This document shows positions 1 to 8,594 of a DNA stretch of 64,000 nucleotides, one piece after another. A program made the translations under genes and the position numbers. Source of the DNA: CAZFVY01 sp964522665 (lineage in GTDB: Bacteria > Verrucomicrobiota > Verrucomicrobiia > Limisphaerales > CAZFVY01); assembly GCA_964522665.1 (NCBI GenBank), contig CAZFVY010000026.1, forward strand, positions 1 to 64,000. The letters are read 5' to 3'. Within the stretch, counting starts at the first letter, position 1; the number at the start of each line of letters is the position of its first letter. Under the pieces are notes generated by a model that saw only the letters and a list, made by a program, of their open reading frames with translations, was not told the origin of the DNA and did no database searches.

Positions 1-145
1 CAAAGATCACAATATTCCCCTTTTTGAGCTGATCTAAAAGATGGCCAGGAATCTCAATTTGATGAAAGTGGCGGCGGAATTCGCAGCTTGTCTTTTCACG
101 AGCCCGCCCGCCGCCGGAACTCTTGTAAAGTTTGTCATTGTTCAT
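1..145 (-). CDS. Possible 5' end of a gene running off the left edge
   Basis: An ATG at 143-145 on the minus strand opens a frame that stays open to the window edge, giving about 48 residues rich in basic and polar amino acids near the start (MNNDKLYKSS...) and ending in a hydrophobic stretch. I do not recognise the family. There is no convincing ribosome binding site, so this is a tentative call that rests only on the open frame and its position next to a gene-free spacer. Confidence 0.3.
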   Translation of the reverse strand, partial: MNNDKLYKSSGGGRAREKTSCEFRRHFHQIEIPGHLLDQLKKGNIVIF

Positions 146-471
146 CGCGTTGGAAGCACCAATTGAATTCAGGGTAACGATTGCTTTACCTTAATGGAAT
201 TGTTTTCCGTTATCACGATCCAAAAGGGCGTTGTAGTGCCCGTGGCTTCGGTGAATTGGTCAGTCATCCGTGTTGACACAGTTTTCTTGGCATTTTGGAG
301 CGGCTAAACAAACCCGATTCTAATCCCGTCGAATTCGACGGGATTAGAATTTAGGCCGGATTGAACAGTTACCCGCCCAAGCAGAAACAATGGATCGGGT
401 AAACTAGCGCGGTCGACCTCGCCTACTGAGCCAGGGGGCCGCGAAAGTCGGGCCATACCGTCCGTCCAATC
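146..471. other. Gene-free spacer with a perfect palindrome
   Basis: I see no convincing coding frame here. The stretch is less GC-rich than the flanking genes and holds one perfect 34-bp palindrome (317-350, listed separately). It separates the possible gene at the left edge from the minus-strand propeller gene that ends at 472. Confidence 0.5.
317..350. repeat. Perfect 34-bp palindrome
   Basis: Two 17-bp arms are exact reverse complements with no loop, centred on GAATTC. It lies downstream of the propeller gene (minus strand, stop at 472), so it could fold into a terminator-like hairpin for that transcript, although there is no clear U-tract. A binding site for a dimeric protein or a transposon footprint are alternatives. 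Confidence 0.7.
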
Positions 472-1746
472 TTACGGCACCAAGTTGTAACAAATCAACT
501 CGCGGGCGTCGCGGACGTAGAGTTTGCCGTCCACGTAGGCCGGGAAGTTCCAGTTTTTGCCGCACGCCTGGAACCGTCCGAGTTCGGTGTATTTGGCGGG
601 GTCGGCGGCGAGCAGGAGGAGTTGGCCGTCGTCGGTCAAGACCAGCAGATTTTTGCCGAGCGCCAGCGTCGAGGAGTTCTCTTTGCCGAAGCCGTCCTGC
701 GCCCAAAGCGTGGCGCCGGTGTGAGCGTCGGCGCAGATGTAATTCTTGGTCGGACCTTGGCAGTAGAACGCGTCGCCGACCACGACTGGCGTCGAGAGGT
801 TGATCTTCAAGGACTGGTTGGCCCAGGCGCGGGTCGCTTTGAATTCGTCGCCTTCGCGGGCAATCTTAAAGCAGACCAGGCCGATGGTGTGGGAATCGAC
901 GGTGACGGTATCGCCAATGATGATCGGCGTCGCGGCGTGGCGTTTGGCGTTGGTCTTGAGCGGGACGCGCCAGAGCGGTTTGCCGGTGGCGCGATCCACG
1001 CCGGCCAATGCGTCCGCGGTGAGAAAGACGACCTGCTTAACGCCCGCCAGCGTCGCGATCACGGGCGAGGAATAAGCGGTCTCGTCATCCAGCGCCTTCC
1101 ACAGCACGGCGCCATTCAACTTGTTGAAGCAGACGAGCGTCGCGCCGTTCACGCTGCCGACCGGCACGATCACCGCGTCGCCGTCGATGATGCCGGAGCC
1201 GTTGTTGCCGCGGCGGCGCGAGGTGCCGTCGTTCGCCTTGCTGCCCAAGAATACGACGCCGAAATCCTTCTCGAAACTGGTCCCCCAAATCGTCTTGCCG
1301 TCCGCGACGCTGAAGCAACGGAACTCGCCGTTGCAGGACTGAGCGTAAACGCGGTCGCCGTCAAAAAACGGCGTGCTGCGCGTCCCGGCGCCCCATTCGT
1401 CCTCGTAACGGTCGGCGAACGGGACGTACCACAATTCCTTGCCGGTCTTGGCGTCGAGCAGGTGGGCGACCTCTTTCTGGCCGTTTTCGTCGAGGTAGGC
1501 GAGCTTGTCGCCGGCGATCACCGGCGAGGAAAAGCCGCCGCCGATGTGGATTCGCCAGACCGCTTTCGGATCGGCCGGCAAGGTCGAGGGAACCGGTTCG
1601 CCCGCGGGAACGTGACCGTCGCGGGTCGGGCCAAGCCATTGGGGCCAATCACCCGCCGCCGCCCGGCCGAGGAGAGCGATCGCCAACGCGGCCCAGGCAA
1701 ACTCAATCTTTCCGCGCCGCCAACTTTTGTTTGGGCCGGCGGGCAT
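472..1746 (-). CDS. Secreted PQQ-like (BamB-type) beta-propeller protein
   Basis: Predicted exported beta-propeller of the PQQ/BamB-like repeat type, about 424 residues. The preferred start is the ATG at 1744-1746, which gives a basic n-region followed by a hydrophobic core (WAALAIALLGRAAAG) typical of a signal peptide; the frame stays open upstream but overlaps lptE. The mature protein begins with DWPQWLGPTRDG, a hallmark of these verrucomicrobial/planctomycete propellers, followed by repeated blades with G-x-x-LW and A-x-x-G-K-x-LW signatures. The start is only 4 bp after the lptE-like stop and follows the BamD-like gene, so the three probably form an envelope operon. Its role could be scaffolding outer-membrane assembly (BamB-like) or substrate binding; no catalytic residues are evident. 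Confidence 0.8.
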   Translation of the reverse strand: MPAGPNKSWRRGKIEFAWAALAIALLGRAAAGDWPQWLGPTRDGHVPAGEPVPSTLPADPKAVWRIHIGGGFSSPVIAGDKLAYLDENGQKEVAHLLDAKTGKELWYVPFADRYEDEWGAGTRSTPFFDGDRVYAQSCNGEFRCFSVADGKTIWGTSFEKDFGVVFLGSKANDGTSRRRGNNGSGIIDGDAVIVPVGSVNGATLVCFNKLNGAVLWKALDDETAYSSPVIATLAGVKQVVFLTADALAGVDRATGKPLWRVPLKTNAKRHAATPIIIGDTVTVDSHTIGLVCFKIAREGDEFKATRAWANQSLKINLSTPVVVGDAFYCQGPTKNYICADAHTGATLWAQDGFGKENSSTLALGKNLLVLTDDGQLLLLAADPAKYTELGRFQACGKNWNFPAYVDGKLYVRDARELICYNLVP

Positions 1747-1750
1747 GGCG

Positions 1751-2281
1751 TTACCAGGTTCCTTCGGCCAGCAACGACGTGGCGTTGTGGGCGAGATCGT
1801 CGGTGGCCATCGGGACCGCCTCGCGTTCGGCGCTCGCCATATCGGCGCCGACGCGGACGGCGGTTTCACCGGACACGTCCTTATCCAGGATTACCTTGCC
1901 GGTGGCGCGCTCGATCACCGTCAGGCGCGCGGTGATGCGCAGCGTGAAATCGCGCACGGTCAGGATGTCGGTCGGCTGAAAGGAAAGCCCGGCCCGGTCG
2001 TATTTCGTGATGACGCCGTTGACGATGAGATCGCCGCCGCCGCGCGTGTCGAGGCGGAACGTGCCGTCTTGCTGCAGGTTTTTGCGCAGCGAACTGGCCA
2101 TCGCCTCGATCAGGCGCGGCTCGGGCGTTTTATTCTGGAAGAAATTGACCTGGATCGAGCGGGCGCCCGCGATGGCGCCGGAGGTCGGCCCAAGCGTGTA
2201 CCCGGCGCACCCGGCCGCGGCGACCGCCAGCCACGCCGTCCAGATGAGCGGAGCGATCCTCATGGCCGACTTGGGAGTCAC
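1751..2281 (-). CDS. lptE: LptE-like lipopolysaccharide assembly lipoprotein
   Basis: Predicted outer-membrane lipoprotein of the LptE family, 176 residues, which partners LptD in inserting lipopolysaccharide into the outer leaflet. The N-terminus has a hydrophobic segment ending in a lipobox (AVAAAGC) followed immediately by AGYTLGP, the usual beginning of mature LptE in Planctomycetes/Verrucomicrobia. The rest fits the family: a short alpha/beta domain with V-x-F-F-x-N-K-T near residue 45 and a conserved A-x-R-E-A-x-x-x-A-x-x-D-L-A helix near the end. An alternative start is the ATG at 2261-2263. It lies 8 bp downstream of the BamD-like gene and 4 bp upstream of the propeller gene, which supports co-transcription. 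The lptB, LptC/A-like and kdsA genes lie at 25-29 kb. Confidence 0.75.
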   Translation of the reverse strand: MTPKSAMRIAPLIWTAWLAVAAAGCAGYTLGPTSGAIAGARSIQVNFFQNKTPEPRLIEAMASSLRKNLQQDGTFRLDTRGGGDLIVNGVITKYDRAGLSFQPTDILTVRDFTLRITARLTVIERATGKVILDKDVSGETAVRVGADMASAEREAVPMATDDLAHNATSLLAEGTW

Positions 2282-2289
2282 AAAAAAAA

Positions 2290-3282
2290 CTACTGTTTGG
2301 CCGGCGGCTCTTTGGCCAGCTTCTGGTTCAGCACTTCGAGCCGTTGCTTGGCGTCGGCCGCGAACTTGAAATTAGGGTCCTTGGTTAGCGCGTCGTTGTA
2401 GTAGATGCGGGCGCCCTTCCACTGCTTGTTGTGCTCATAGAACCGGGCCAATTGGTAGCTGCCGCGCGCCTGCTCGGTCTTGAGCGACGAAATGATTTTC
2501 TCCGCCGCCGCGATCCGCGGATCGTTCGGGTAAAGCGAAATGAAATCGGTGAAAGTCGCGATCGCCTGCCCGGCGATGCTTTGATCGTATTCGGCCGTTT
2601 GCGCTTGTTTTTGGAGCGCCAGGCCCTGCTTGTACAACGCGTCCACCGCCACGTCTTTCATGTCGTGGTAGCGATCGGCGGCCCGTTCATACGCCTTGAC
2701 CGCCAGCGGGTAATCCTTCTGTTTCTCGCGCGCCTTGCCGATGTCCATCTGGGCTTGCGGCGCCAGTTGGCTGTAGGGCCCGTTCCGGATCATCTGATCG
2801 AACATGTCGGCGGTCTTGTCCATCGACGGGAAGAACGGGATGTAACCCCAAAGTTTGAACCACTGGCCGGCCAGGTAGCGGTTGGCGATGGCGAACTGGC
2901 GCTTGAGGATGTCGTCGTAAATATCGATCTTCGGGTAACGCTCGACGACGCGCTGATATTCCTTAAAGGCCTTCTCGTCATTGCCCTTCGCCTCGTAGCA
3001 ACGGGCGACCAGATACTGGGCGCGCGGGGCGTAATCGGAGTGTTCCCAGGTGCGGACGACGCGGCGGGCGGCCTTGAGGGCGGTGCCGTAGTCTTTCTTA
3101 TCGAACGCCGCCTGCGCCACTTCGAGCTGGTCCTTGGCGCGCGTGCGTCGCCATTTGGACGTGCCATAAGGCTCGTAACTCCAACCCTCTCCCGGTCGGT
3201 AGATCAGCGGCGCCGGGCAAGTGCGCGGCAACGCCAGAACGCAGAAGGCGATCAGGAGCAAGCGGATAAACCAGCGATACAT
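2290..3282 (-). CDS. BamD-like tetratricopeptide outer-membrane assembly protein
   Basis: TPR protein of about 330 residues resembling BamD/YbgF-type outer-membrane assembly or cell-division coordinators. The chosen ATG (3280-3282) gives a short basic n-region and hydrophobic core (FIRLLLIAFCVLALP) as export signal; the frame continues upstream but would overlap the divergent gene. TPR-like helical pairs run through the protein: A-x-x-A-F-D-K-x-D-Y-x-x-A near residue 55, YLVARCYEAKGNDEKAF near 85, and later A-R-E-K-Q-K-D-Y-P-L-A-V-K-A-Y-E-R. A cysteine lies near the signal end, but the lipobox is not canonical. It is the first gene of the BamD-like/lptE/propeller run. The exact BamD assignment is inferred from architecture and neighbours. 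Confidence 0.7.
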   Translation of the reverse strand: MYRWFIRLLLIAFCVLALPRTCPAPLIYRPGEGWSYEPYGTSKWRRTRAKDQLEVAQAAFDKKDYGTALKAARRVVRTWEHSDYAPRAQYLVARCYEAKGNDEKAFKEYQRVVERYPKIDIYDDILKRQFAIANRYLAGQWFKLWGYIPFFPSMDKTADMFDQMIRNGPYSQLAPQAQMDIGKAREKQKDYPLAVKAYERAADRYHDMKDVAVDALYKQGLALQKQAQTAEYDQSIAGQAIATFTDFISLYPNDPRIAAAEKIISSLKTEQARGSYQLARFYEHNKQWKGARIYYNDALTKDPNFKFAADAKQRLEVLNQKLAKEPPAKQ

Positions 3283-3358
3283 GGTCGCACCGTAACGAAG
3301 TCCTTCCGGCCAGTCAAGACGCCGAACGCCCGGGAGTCTGCTTGACAGCGCTCCCCGT

Positions 3359-4552
3359 TTGTTCGCAGCTTGTTGCCCGTTGAGCAAACCTTCTGAAACG
3401 CTGAGAATCGTGCAGTTGAACTCGATGCTCAGCGGCGGCGGCACCGATGACCAATGCGTCAAATTGGCCTACGGTCTGATGCAGGCGGGTCAACGGGTCT
3501 GGATCGCCGGGCCGGACGGACGCGATTTTTCGAAAGTGACCCGCCAACTCGGCGTGCCGTATTACGTGACCCCGAAGGAAGGTCCGCTCAAGCTCCGGTT
3601 CATCCTCAGCGCCGCAAAGCTGGTTCGCCGGGAACGCATTCAAATCGTCCACGGGCATCACGGGCGCGACATCTGGCCGACCATCGCCGTCGCCCGGCTC
3701 TCGGGCGTGAAGCCGAAGGTGATCCTGACGCGGCACCTTGCGAAAAGCCCCGGCTCCGGCTTCAGCCGCGCGTTCATGCTCGGACAATGCGACGCCGTCA
3801 TCGCGGTCTCAAACTTTGTCGCGAAGGTCCTGCGCGAGGGCGTCGATGATCCCGATTCGCCCGAGGCGGAGCGTTGGTCGCGGCCGCCAATTTCCGGCGA
3901 CTTCCGAAAGATCCACGTGATTCACGGCGGCATCGACACGACGAAGTTCCGCCCGCTCGACGCCGCCGAGCAACGCCGCGCCTGGGGTTTGAACCCGACC
4001 GATTTCGCGTTCGCCGTCGTCGGCGCTTACAATCTGCCGCGCGGCAAAGGGCAGGAAACGTTTCTCGAGGCGGCCGCGCAGATTCATCGGGAAGCGCCCG
4101 GCGCGCGGTTCCTAATCGTGGGCCGCGGCAACCTCAAAGCGAAGCTGGAAGCGGAAATCGCCCGCCTCGGCCTGACCGGCAAGGTCTGGCTGACGCCCTA
4201 CGCGCACGAAATGCCGCTGGCGATGAACGCGATCGATTGTTTGGTGCATCCGGCGATTGGGACGGAGGCGCTCGGGCTGGTCGTGTGCGAGGCGATGGCC
4301 TGCGGGAAACCGGTAATCGCGTCGGCGCTGGACGGAATCCCCGAGGCGTTCGCGAGCGGCGGTTACGGTGAGTTGGTCCCGCCGGATTCCGTCGCGGCGG
4401 TGGCGCGGGCGATGCGGGAGTGGGCGGGTCGGCCGCGCCCGACCCCCGCGGAGGCGCGAGCGCTGCACGACCAGGTCGAGCAAGGCTTTTCGCTCCCCCG
4501 CATGGCCGCGGAAACGCTCAAGCTCTATCGCCGCGTCCTCGGGCGCGGGTAG
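3359..4552 (+). CDS. Family 4 glycosyltransferase
   Basis: Predicted GT-B fold glycosyltransferase (GT4/GT1 Pfam type), about 397 residues from the earliest TTG. The N-terminal Rossmann domain carries the acceptor-side motif LNSMLSGGGTDDQ. The C-terminal donor domain has V-G-A-Y-N-L-P-R-G-K-G-Q-E-x-F, G-R-G-N-L-K and the EX7E signature around E-A-L-G-L-V-V-C-E-A-M-A-C-G-K-P-V-I-A, which binds the nucleotide-sugar diphosphate. No ATG exists near the expected N-terminus; TTG codons at 3359 and 3380 are the candidates, with 3380 giving a more typical length. It is divergent from the BamD-like gene and convergent with the tricorn gene. It probably acts on lipopolysaccharide core or another envelope glycan; the substrate is unknown. 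Confidence 0.85.
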   Translation: MFAACCPLSKPSETLRIVQLNSMLSGGGTDDQCVKLAYGLMQAGQRVWIAGPDGRDFSKVTRQLGVPYYVTPKEGPLKLRFILSAAKLVRRERIQIVHGHHGRDIWPTIAVARLSGVKPKVILTRHLAKSPGSGFSRAFMLGQCDAVIAVSNFVAKVLREGVDDPDSPEAERWSRPPISGDFRKIHVIHGGIDTTKFRPLDAAEQRRAWGLNPTDFAFAVVGAYNLPRGKGQETFLEAAAQIHREAPGARFLIVGRGNLKAKLEAEIARLGLTGKVWLTPYAHEMPLAMNAIDCLVHPAIGTEALGLVVCEAMACGKPVIASALDGIPEAFASGGYGELVPPDSVAAVARAMREWAGRPRPTPAEARALHDQVEQGFSLPRMAAETLKLYRRVLGRG

Positions 4553-4575
4553 GACCTCGCGCGGTGGGCCTCACC

Positions 4576-7500
4576 TCACGGCGCAAACGCCTTGTTCGGT
4601 CGCGGCGGGGCGGGTGGGATCGTGATCGGGTGGAGGCGGATTTGTTCCTGGAGATAGTCGATGGCGGCCTTGAGTTGCGCGTCTTCGCCCTCGAACGTCG
4701 CGTGGGGTAGATTATCCACGACGATGTCGGGATCGACGCCGTGCCCTTCGATCAGCCACTTGCCCTCCGGTCCATAGACGCCGAACTCGGCCGCGGACGC
4801 GATGCCTTTATCGACGAGCAAGTTGTCGAAGGAGAGCCAAATCTCCCCGCCCCAGGTGCGCGTGCCGATGACTTTGCCCAAGCCGAGGCGGCGGAAGCCT
4901 TCGGTGAAGGCCTCGCCGTCGGAGCCGGTCCGCTCGTCGCACAAGACGACCATGTGGCCGCGAAACGCGTACTGCATGTTCCAAGTCGGGCTGCCGACGC
5001 GGGCCTGCCAGAAGAACCACGCTTTGCGCATCAACTTTTCGAGAATCCAACTGTCGATGTTGCCGCCGCCGTTGTGGCGCACATCGATGATCAAGCCTTG
5101 CCGATTGTACACGGGATAGAATTCGCGCGCCCAATCGGCGATATCGCGGGCGCCCATCGTCCGCAGGTGGACGTAACCGAGGTCGCCGTGGCCCAATTCC
5201 TCGACGCGCAGGCGGCGGGTGTATTCCCAATCCTCGTAGCGGAGATCGGATTCGCGGCCGGGGTCGATTGGCGTGACGATCACGTCGCGCGGACTTTTCG
5301 CGTTGGCCGAGCGAACGCTGAGGAGGACTTGCCGCCCCGCTTGATTGCGCAATGGCGGTTCGGGACGCGCGGGGGGCGCGACGGAAACGCCGTTGATCGC
5401 CTCGATCACGTCGCCCTCCGCGAGCTTGAGGTCCGGCTTGAGCAGGGGCGACCGGCGCTCGGGATAATCGGGGTCCGAGCGGTAAATATGGTCAAGACGC
5501 CAGCCGTGGCGCGCCTCGTCGCGGACCAGCGTCGCGCCCAGTCCCGCCGACGGAACGTGATCGGGGCCGGAACGATAGTCGCCCCCCTGCACGAAGGTAT
5601 GGAGCGCGGAAAGCTCGCCGACCATATCGGCGATCAAGTCGCTGAGTTCGGCGCGGTCAGTGACGCGTTCGACCAGCGGCTGATACTTCTTCAGCATCCC
5701 CGGCCAATCGACGCCGTGCATGTTCGGGTCGTAGAAATAGTCGCGCATCAGGCGCCACGACTCGACAAACATCTCGCGCCACTCCTGACGCGGGTCGAGT
5801 GAGAAGGTCCAGCCGCTGAGATCAACCTTCTTTTCCAATTTCGCGGGCGCGCCGGCGCTGGCGTCCTCCACGGCGAAGAAATCGCCTTTGTGAACGAGCA
5901 GCTTCTTGCCATCAAGCGAGAGTTCGTAACCGCGAATGTCCTCGACGAGCGTCTTCGGTTTCGGATCGTCGTTCTTGATCTCGAGGGTCATCAGGCTCTG
6001 CTTGCTCGAACCCGATTCGACGGCGACCCAGTAGAGTTGCTTGGCGTTGGCCGTGAGGCCGCCGTAATTGCCCGGCGGCACGGGCGCCGGCGCCAGTCGC
6101 GCCTGAATGCCCTCCAGCGCGATGACGACTTCCGGCGGTTGGTTGGTCGCGGCGGACGAACCGGACTTCGCGGGCTTGGCTGACTTATCCTTGGACTTTG
6201 ATTTTTTCACGTCGGCCTTCGGCTCTTTCTCCGCCTCGGCGGCGGGCTTCGCGTCGGCGTCGCCCGCGTGGAGTTCATCCTTCGGCTCGAACGGCGAGCG
6301 CCCGTCCTTCGTGAGCGAAAGCAAATAAATCTGCCCCGGCTTGTCAAAGAACGGCTCGGGCTGGCGCGGTCCCCACGGGCTGGAGACCACCGATTCAAGA
6401 TGCCGGTCGGACATGAAATAAAGCCACTTGCCGTCCGGACTCCACGCCGGGCTGTAACTGTCGCTTCGGTCCGTGGTCAACGCGGTTTTCCCGCCGTCGG
6501 AGAGATGATAGACCCAGATTTGCGCGAAAGTGTTTTCCGCCGGCTGGACGTACGCCAGCCAGCGGCTGTCCGGCGACCAGGCCAGGCCGCCGAAACTGCC
6601 TTGGGTCGAGACCGCGACGCGCGTCGGCTTTTTTTCCGTGAGGTTGAAGACCCAGAGTTCATCGTTCTTGTCATGGTACGCCAGCCACTTGCCGTCGGGC
6701 GACGGGAGGCCGTCGTAACGGAAGATTTTCCCGCCGGTGGTCAACGTCGCCGGCTGGCCGACGCCGTTGGCCGGCAGCGTCTCGAATTCGAGTTCGCCGC
6801 TCGCGTCGGAGAGCGCCAGCAACGACTTGCCGTCGGGCATGAACCGCGCGTTCCGGTAACGGGCGCGCTGGCCGCGGGTGGCCTGCGCCAGGCGGCCTTG
6901 CGTGGCCGGCGCGACGAATACCTGGCCGCGCGCGGTCAACGCCACGCGGTCGCCATCCGGCGAAAGGTGCGCCGCCGTCAGGTAATCCATCGGCCGCTTC
7001 ACCCATTTTTCCCGCTCGTGATCGAAGTCCGAGGCGAGCCGAATCTCGACCAACGTGTCGCGTTCGGCGGCGATGTCGTAAAGGCGCAGGTCGGCGCCGA
7101 GTTGATAGACGATCCGGCCTTCCGACTGCGCGGCGCCCTTGACGTCCCACCCCTTGTGTTTGGTCAACTGCCGCAGGTCGTGGCCGTTTTCATCCATCGA
7201 CCAGAGGTTCATGGTCCCGTCGCGGTCACTGATGAAATAGACCCGATTACGCCACCACATCGGCTCTTTGCTCGTGCCGGGGAAATCGCCGGTCAATTCG
7301 GCCGCTTCGGCGCCGCCTGTGGTGTATTTCCAAATGTGCTGGATCGTGCCGCCTTGGTAGCGTTTGGTGCTGCTGCCTTGGAACGGCAGGCGGGTAAAGA
7401 ACAGGGTTTTGCCCGTGTCGTCGAACACGCCGTCGCTCGCCTGACTCAAGGGCAGCGCCGCGCTCGCGCCGGAGTTCAGGTCGATCGTGACGAGTTGGCG

Positions 7501-7929
7501 GTTCGGTAGCGTGGAAAAATGTCGCGTTGCGTAAATGACTTTCCCATCCGGCGTCCAGCCGACGACCTCCGCTCCCCCGCCGTCAAACGTGCGCCGCGTC
7601 GGCGGTCCGCCCGCCACCGGCATGGTATAAACCTCCGTCGGACCTTCGTACTCGGCTGAGAAGGCGACCAATTCCCCGTCCGGCGAGATCGCCGCGCTAT
7701 ACTCCTCGCCCGGATGACTTGTCAGCCGCCGGGCCTCGCCGCCGGCGGTCGGGACCGACCATAAATCCCCTTCGGCGGTGAAGATAATCGTCCGACCGTG
7801 AATCGCGGGAAAACGGTAGTAACCGCCCGGCGAGACTTCCGCGCCGCGCGCCAAGGCGCAAAATGCCGCCGCGAGCAACGCCAGCGCGCCCCACCCGATT
7901 TTGCGCCGCCAAAGAAAGGAATGGCTCAT
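4576..7929 (-). CDS. Tricorn-type S41 protease with beta-propellers and PDZ
   Basis: Predicted exported tricorn protease homologue of 1117 residues, close to the usual family length. Order: signal peptide (residues 1-29), PD40/WD40-type propeller blades to about residue 560 (repeated S-P-D-G-K/E-x-L-A-Y), a low-complexity Lys/Ala/Asp linker near 565-600, a tricorn C1 domain with H777 in SALHTFVQGG, a PDZ domain near 800-890, and the S41 core with nucleophile S1003 in RTGSDGEAFTEG and a downstream acidic motif IEGHGVDPD. These match the His/Ser/Glu layout of archaeal tricorn, which trims peptides released by larger proteases. The signal peptide points to periplasmic peptide degradation rather than the cytosolic role in archaea. 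It stands alone on the minus strand. Confidence 0.9.
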   Translation of the reverse strand: MSHSFLWRRKIGWGALALLAAAFCALARGAEVSPGGYYRFPAIHGRTIIFTAEGDLWSVPTAGGEARRLTSHPGEEYSAAISPDGELVAFSAEYEGPTEVYTMPVAGGPPTRRTFDGGGAEVVGWTPDGKVIYATRHFSTLPNRQLVTIDLNSGASAALPLSQASDGVFDDTGKTLFFTRLPFQGSSTKRYQGGTIQHIWKYTTGGAEAAELTGDFPGTSKEPMWWRNRVYFISDRDGTMNLWSMDENGHDLRQLTKHKGWDVKGAAQSEGRIVYQLGADLRLYDIAAERDTLVEIRLASDFDHEREKWVKRPMDYLTAAHLSPDGDRVALTARGQVFVAPATQGRLAQATRGQRARYRNARFMPDGKSLLALSDASGELEFETLPANGVGQPATLTTGGKIFRYDGLPSPDGKWLAYHDKNDELWVFNLTEKKPTRVAVSTQGSFGGLAWSPDSRWLAYVQPAENTFAQIWVYHLSDGGKTALTTDRSDSYSPAWSPDGKWLYFMSDRHLESVVSSPWGPRQPEPFFDKPGQIYLLSLTKDGRSPFEPKDELHAGDADAKPAAEAEKEPKADVKKSKSKDKSAKPAKSGSSAATNQPPEVVIALEGIQARLAPAPVPPGNYGGLTANAKQLYWVAVESGSSKQSLMTLEIKNDDPKPKTLVEDIRGYELSLDGKKLLVHKGDFFAVEDASAGAPAKLEKKVDLSGWTFSLDPRQEWREMFVESWRLMRDYFYDPNMHGVDWPGMLKKYQPLVERVTDRAELSDLIADMVGELSALHTFVQGGDYRSGPDHVPSAGLGATLVRDEARHGWRLDHIYRSDPDYPERRSPLLKPDLKLAEGDVIEAINGVSVAPPARPEPPLRNQAGRQVLLSVRSANAKSPRDVIVTPIDPGRESDLRYEDWEYTRRLRVEELGHGDLGYVHLRTMGARDIADWAREFYPVYNRQGLIIDVRHNGGGNIDSWILEKLMRKAWFFWQARVGSPTWNMQYAFRGHMVVLCDERTGSDGEAFTEGFRRLGLGKVIGTRTWGGEIWLSFDNLLVDKGIASAAEFGVYGPEGKWLIEGHGVDPDIVVDNLPHATFEGEDAQLKAAIDYLQEQIRLHPITIPPAPPRPNKAFAP

Positions 7930-7988
7930 AATGTGTACATTTGCGTGCTTACCTAGACACCGCGAAGCGTCGTTTTGTTCTTAGAATT

Positions 7989-8024
7989 TGTCGAGCGAAG
8001 GCGGAGCAGAGCCTCGCCTCACCA
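7989..8024. repeat. Fragment of the GCCTCGCC(C/T)CACC repeat family
   Basis: The stretch ending in gagcctcgcctcaccaa, preceded by gcgaaggcggagca, closely resembles the right end of the MITE-like elements at 47.6 and 49.8-50.6 kb. It lies in the short spacer upstream of the tricorn gene. It is probably a degenerate end fragment; the match is by eye only. Confidence 0.4.
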
Positions 8025-8061
8025 ATAATTTTGGGGGCGGCGTCTTTGGTTTTCAGTCGCC

Positions 8062-8535
8062 TCAACTCTTGATCGCGATCACGAGCTTTGGCAATACCCG
8101 TTCGACGCCGGCAACCGTCCGCGCAACACACCCGATCCGCTCAGCGCCCAGGTGGAGATAAAACCCCTCCGCGTTTGGATCAGCTTCGATGGCAACTCGA
8201 TCCGCCCCCAATGTTGCCGCCATTTCGAGCGAGCGCTCGAACAGCGCGCGTCCTACCCCCTGTCCGATTCGGACGGGCAATACCCAAAGATGTTCCAACG
8301 CCAACTCCGCGCCGCCGCCAATCAAACCGTAAAATCCCGCGATCTCACCCGCGTGAAGCGCTACGTAAACGTGCTGATCGCGGATTAATTCCGGCGTAAT
8401 CGTCAGGGCGTCCCGCCATTCGCGAATCCACGCCTCGGGGTAGCCCCAATGCCGTTTCGCCGCGTGGGCGATCTCGGTCAGCACGCCGCTCTCGTCCGGC
8501 GACGCGCGGCGAATTTCAAATTCAGTCGCCCGCAC
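8062..8535 (-). CDS. GNAT family N-acetyltransferase
   Basis: GCN5-related acetyltransferase of 157 residues, the normal single-domain length. It opens with EIRRASPDESGVLTEIAH, typical of the first strand and helix. Motif A, which binds the acetyl-CoA pyrophosphate, is seen as L-W-V-L-P-V-R-I-G-Q-G-V-G-R-A-L-F around residues 87-103 (Q/R-x-x-G-x-G/A). The C-terminal segment N-A-E-G-F-Y-L-H-L-G-A-E matches motif B. The acceptor substrate cannot be told from sequence. It sits between the tricorn gene and the isomerase-like gene on the same strand, with no clear functional link. Confidence 0.85.
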   Translation of the reverse strand: MRATEFEIRRASPDESGVLTEIAHAAKRHWGYPEAWIREWRDALTITPELIRDQHVYVALHAGEIAGFYGLIGGGAELALEHLWVLPVRIGQGVGRALFERSLEMAATLGADRVAIEADPNAEGFYLHLGAERIGCVARTVAGVERVLPKLVIAIKS

Positions 8536-8594
8536 GCGCCGTCAGAACAAGAAAGGATGTTCGCCAGTCTGCGCTCCCGCGCGGGCCGGGCGGC

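Noticed and set aside
622..1935. Plus-strand 437-residue open frame over the propeller gene
   Set aside because: The propeller on the opposite strand has clear family motifs and a signal peptide; this frame has none.
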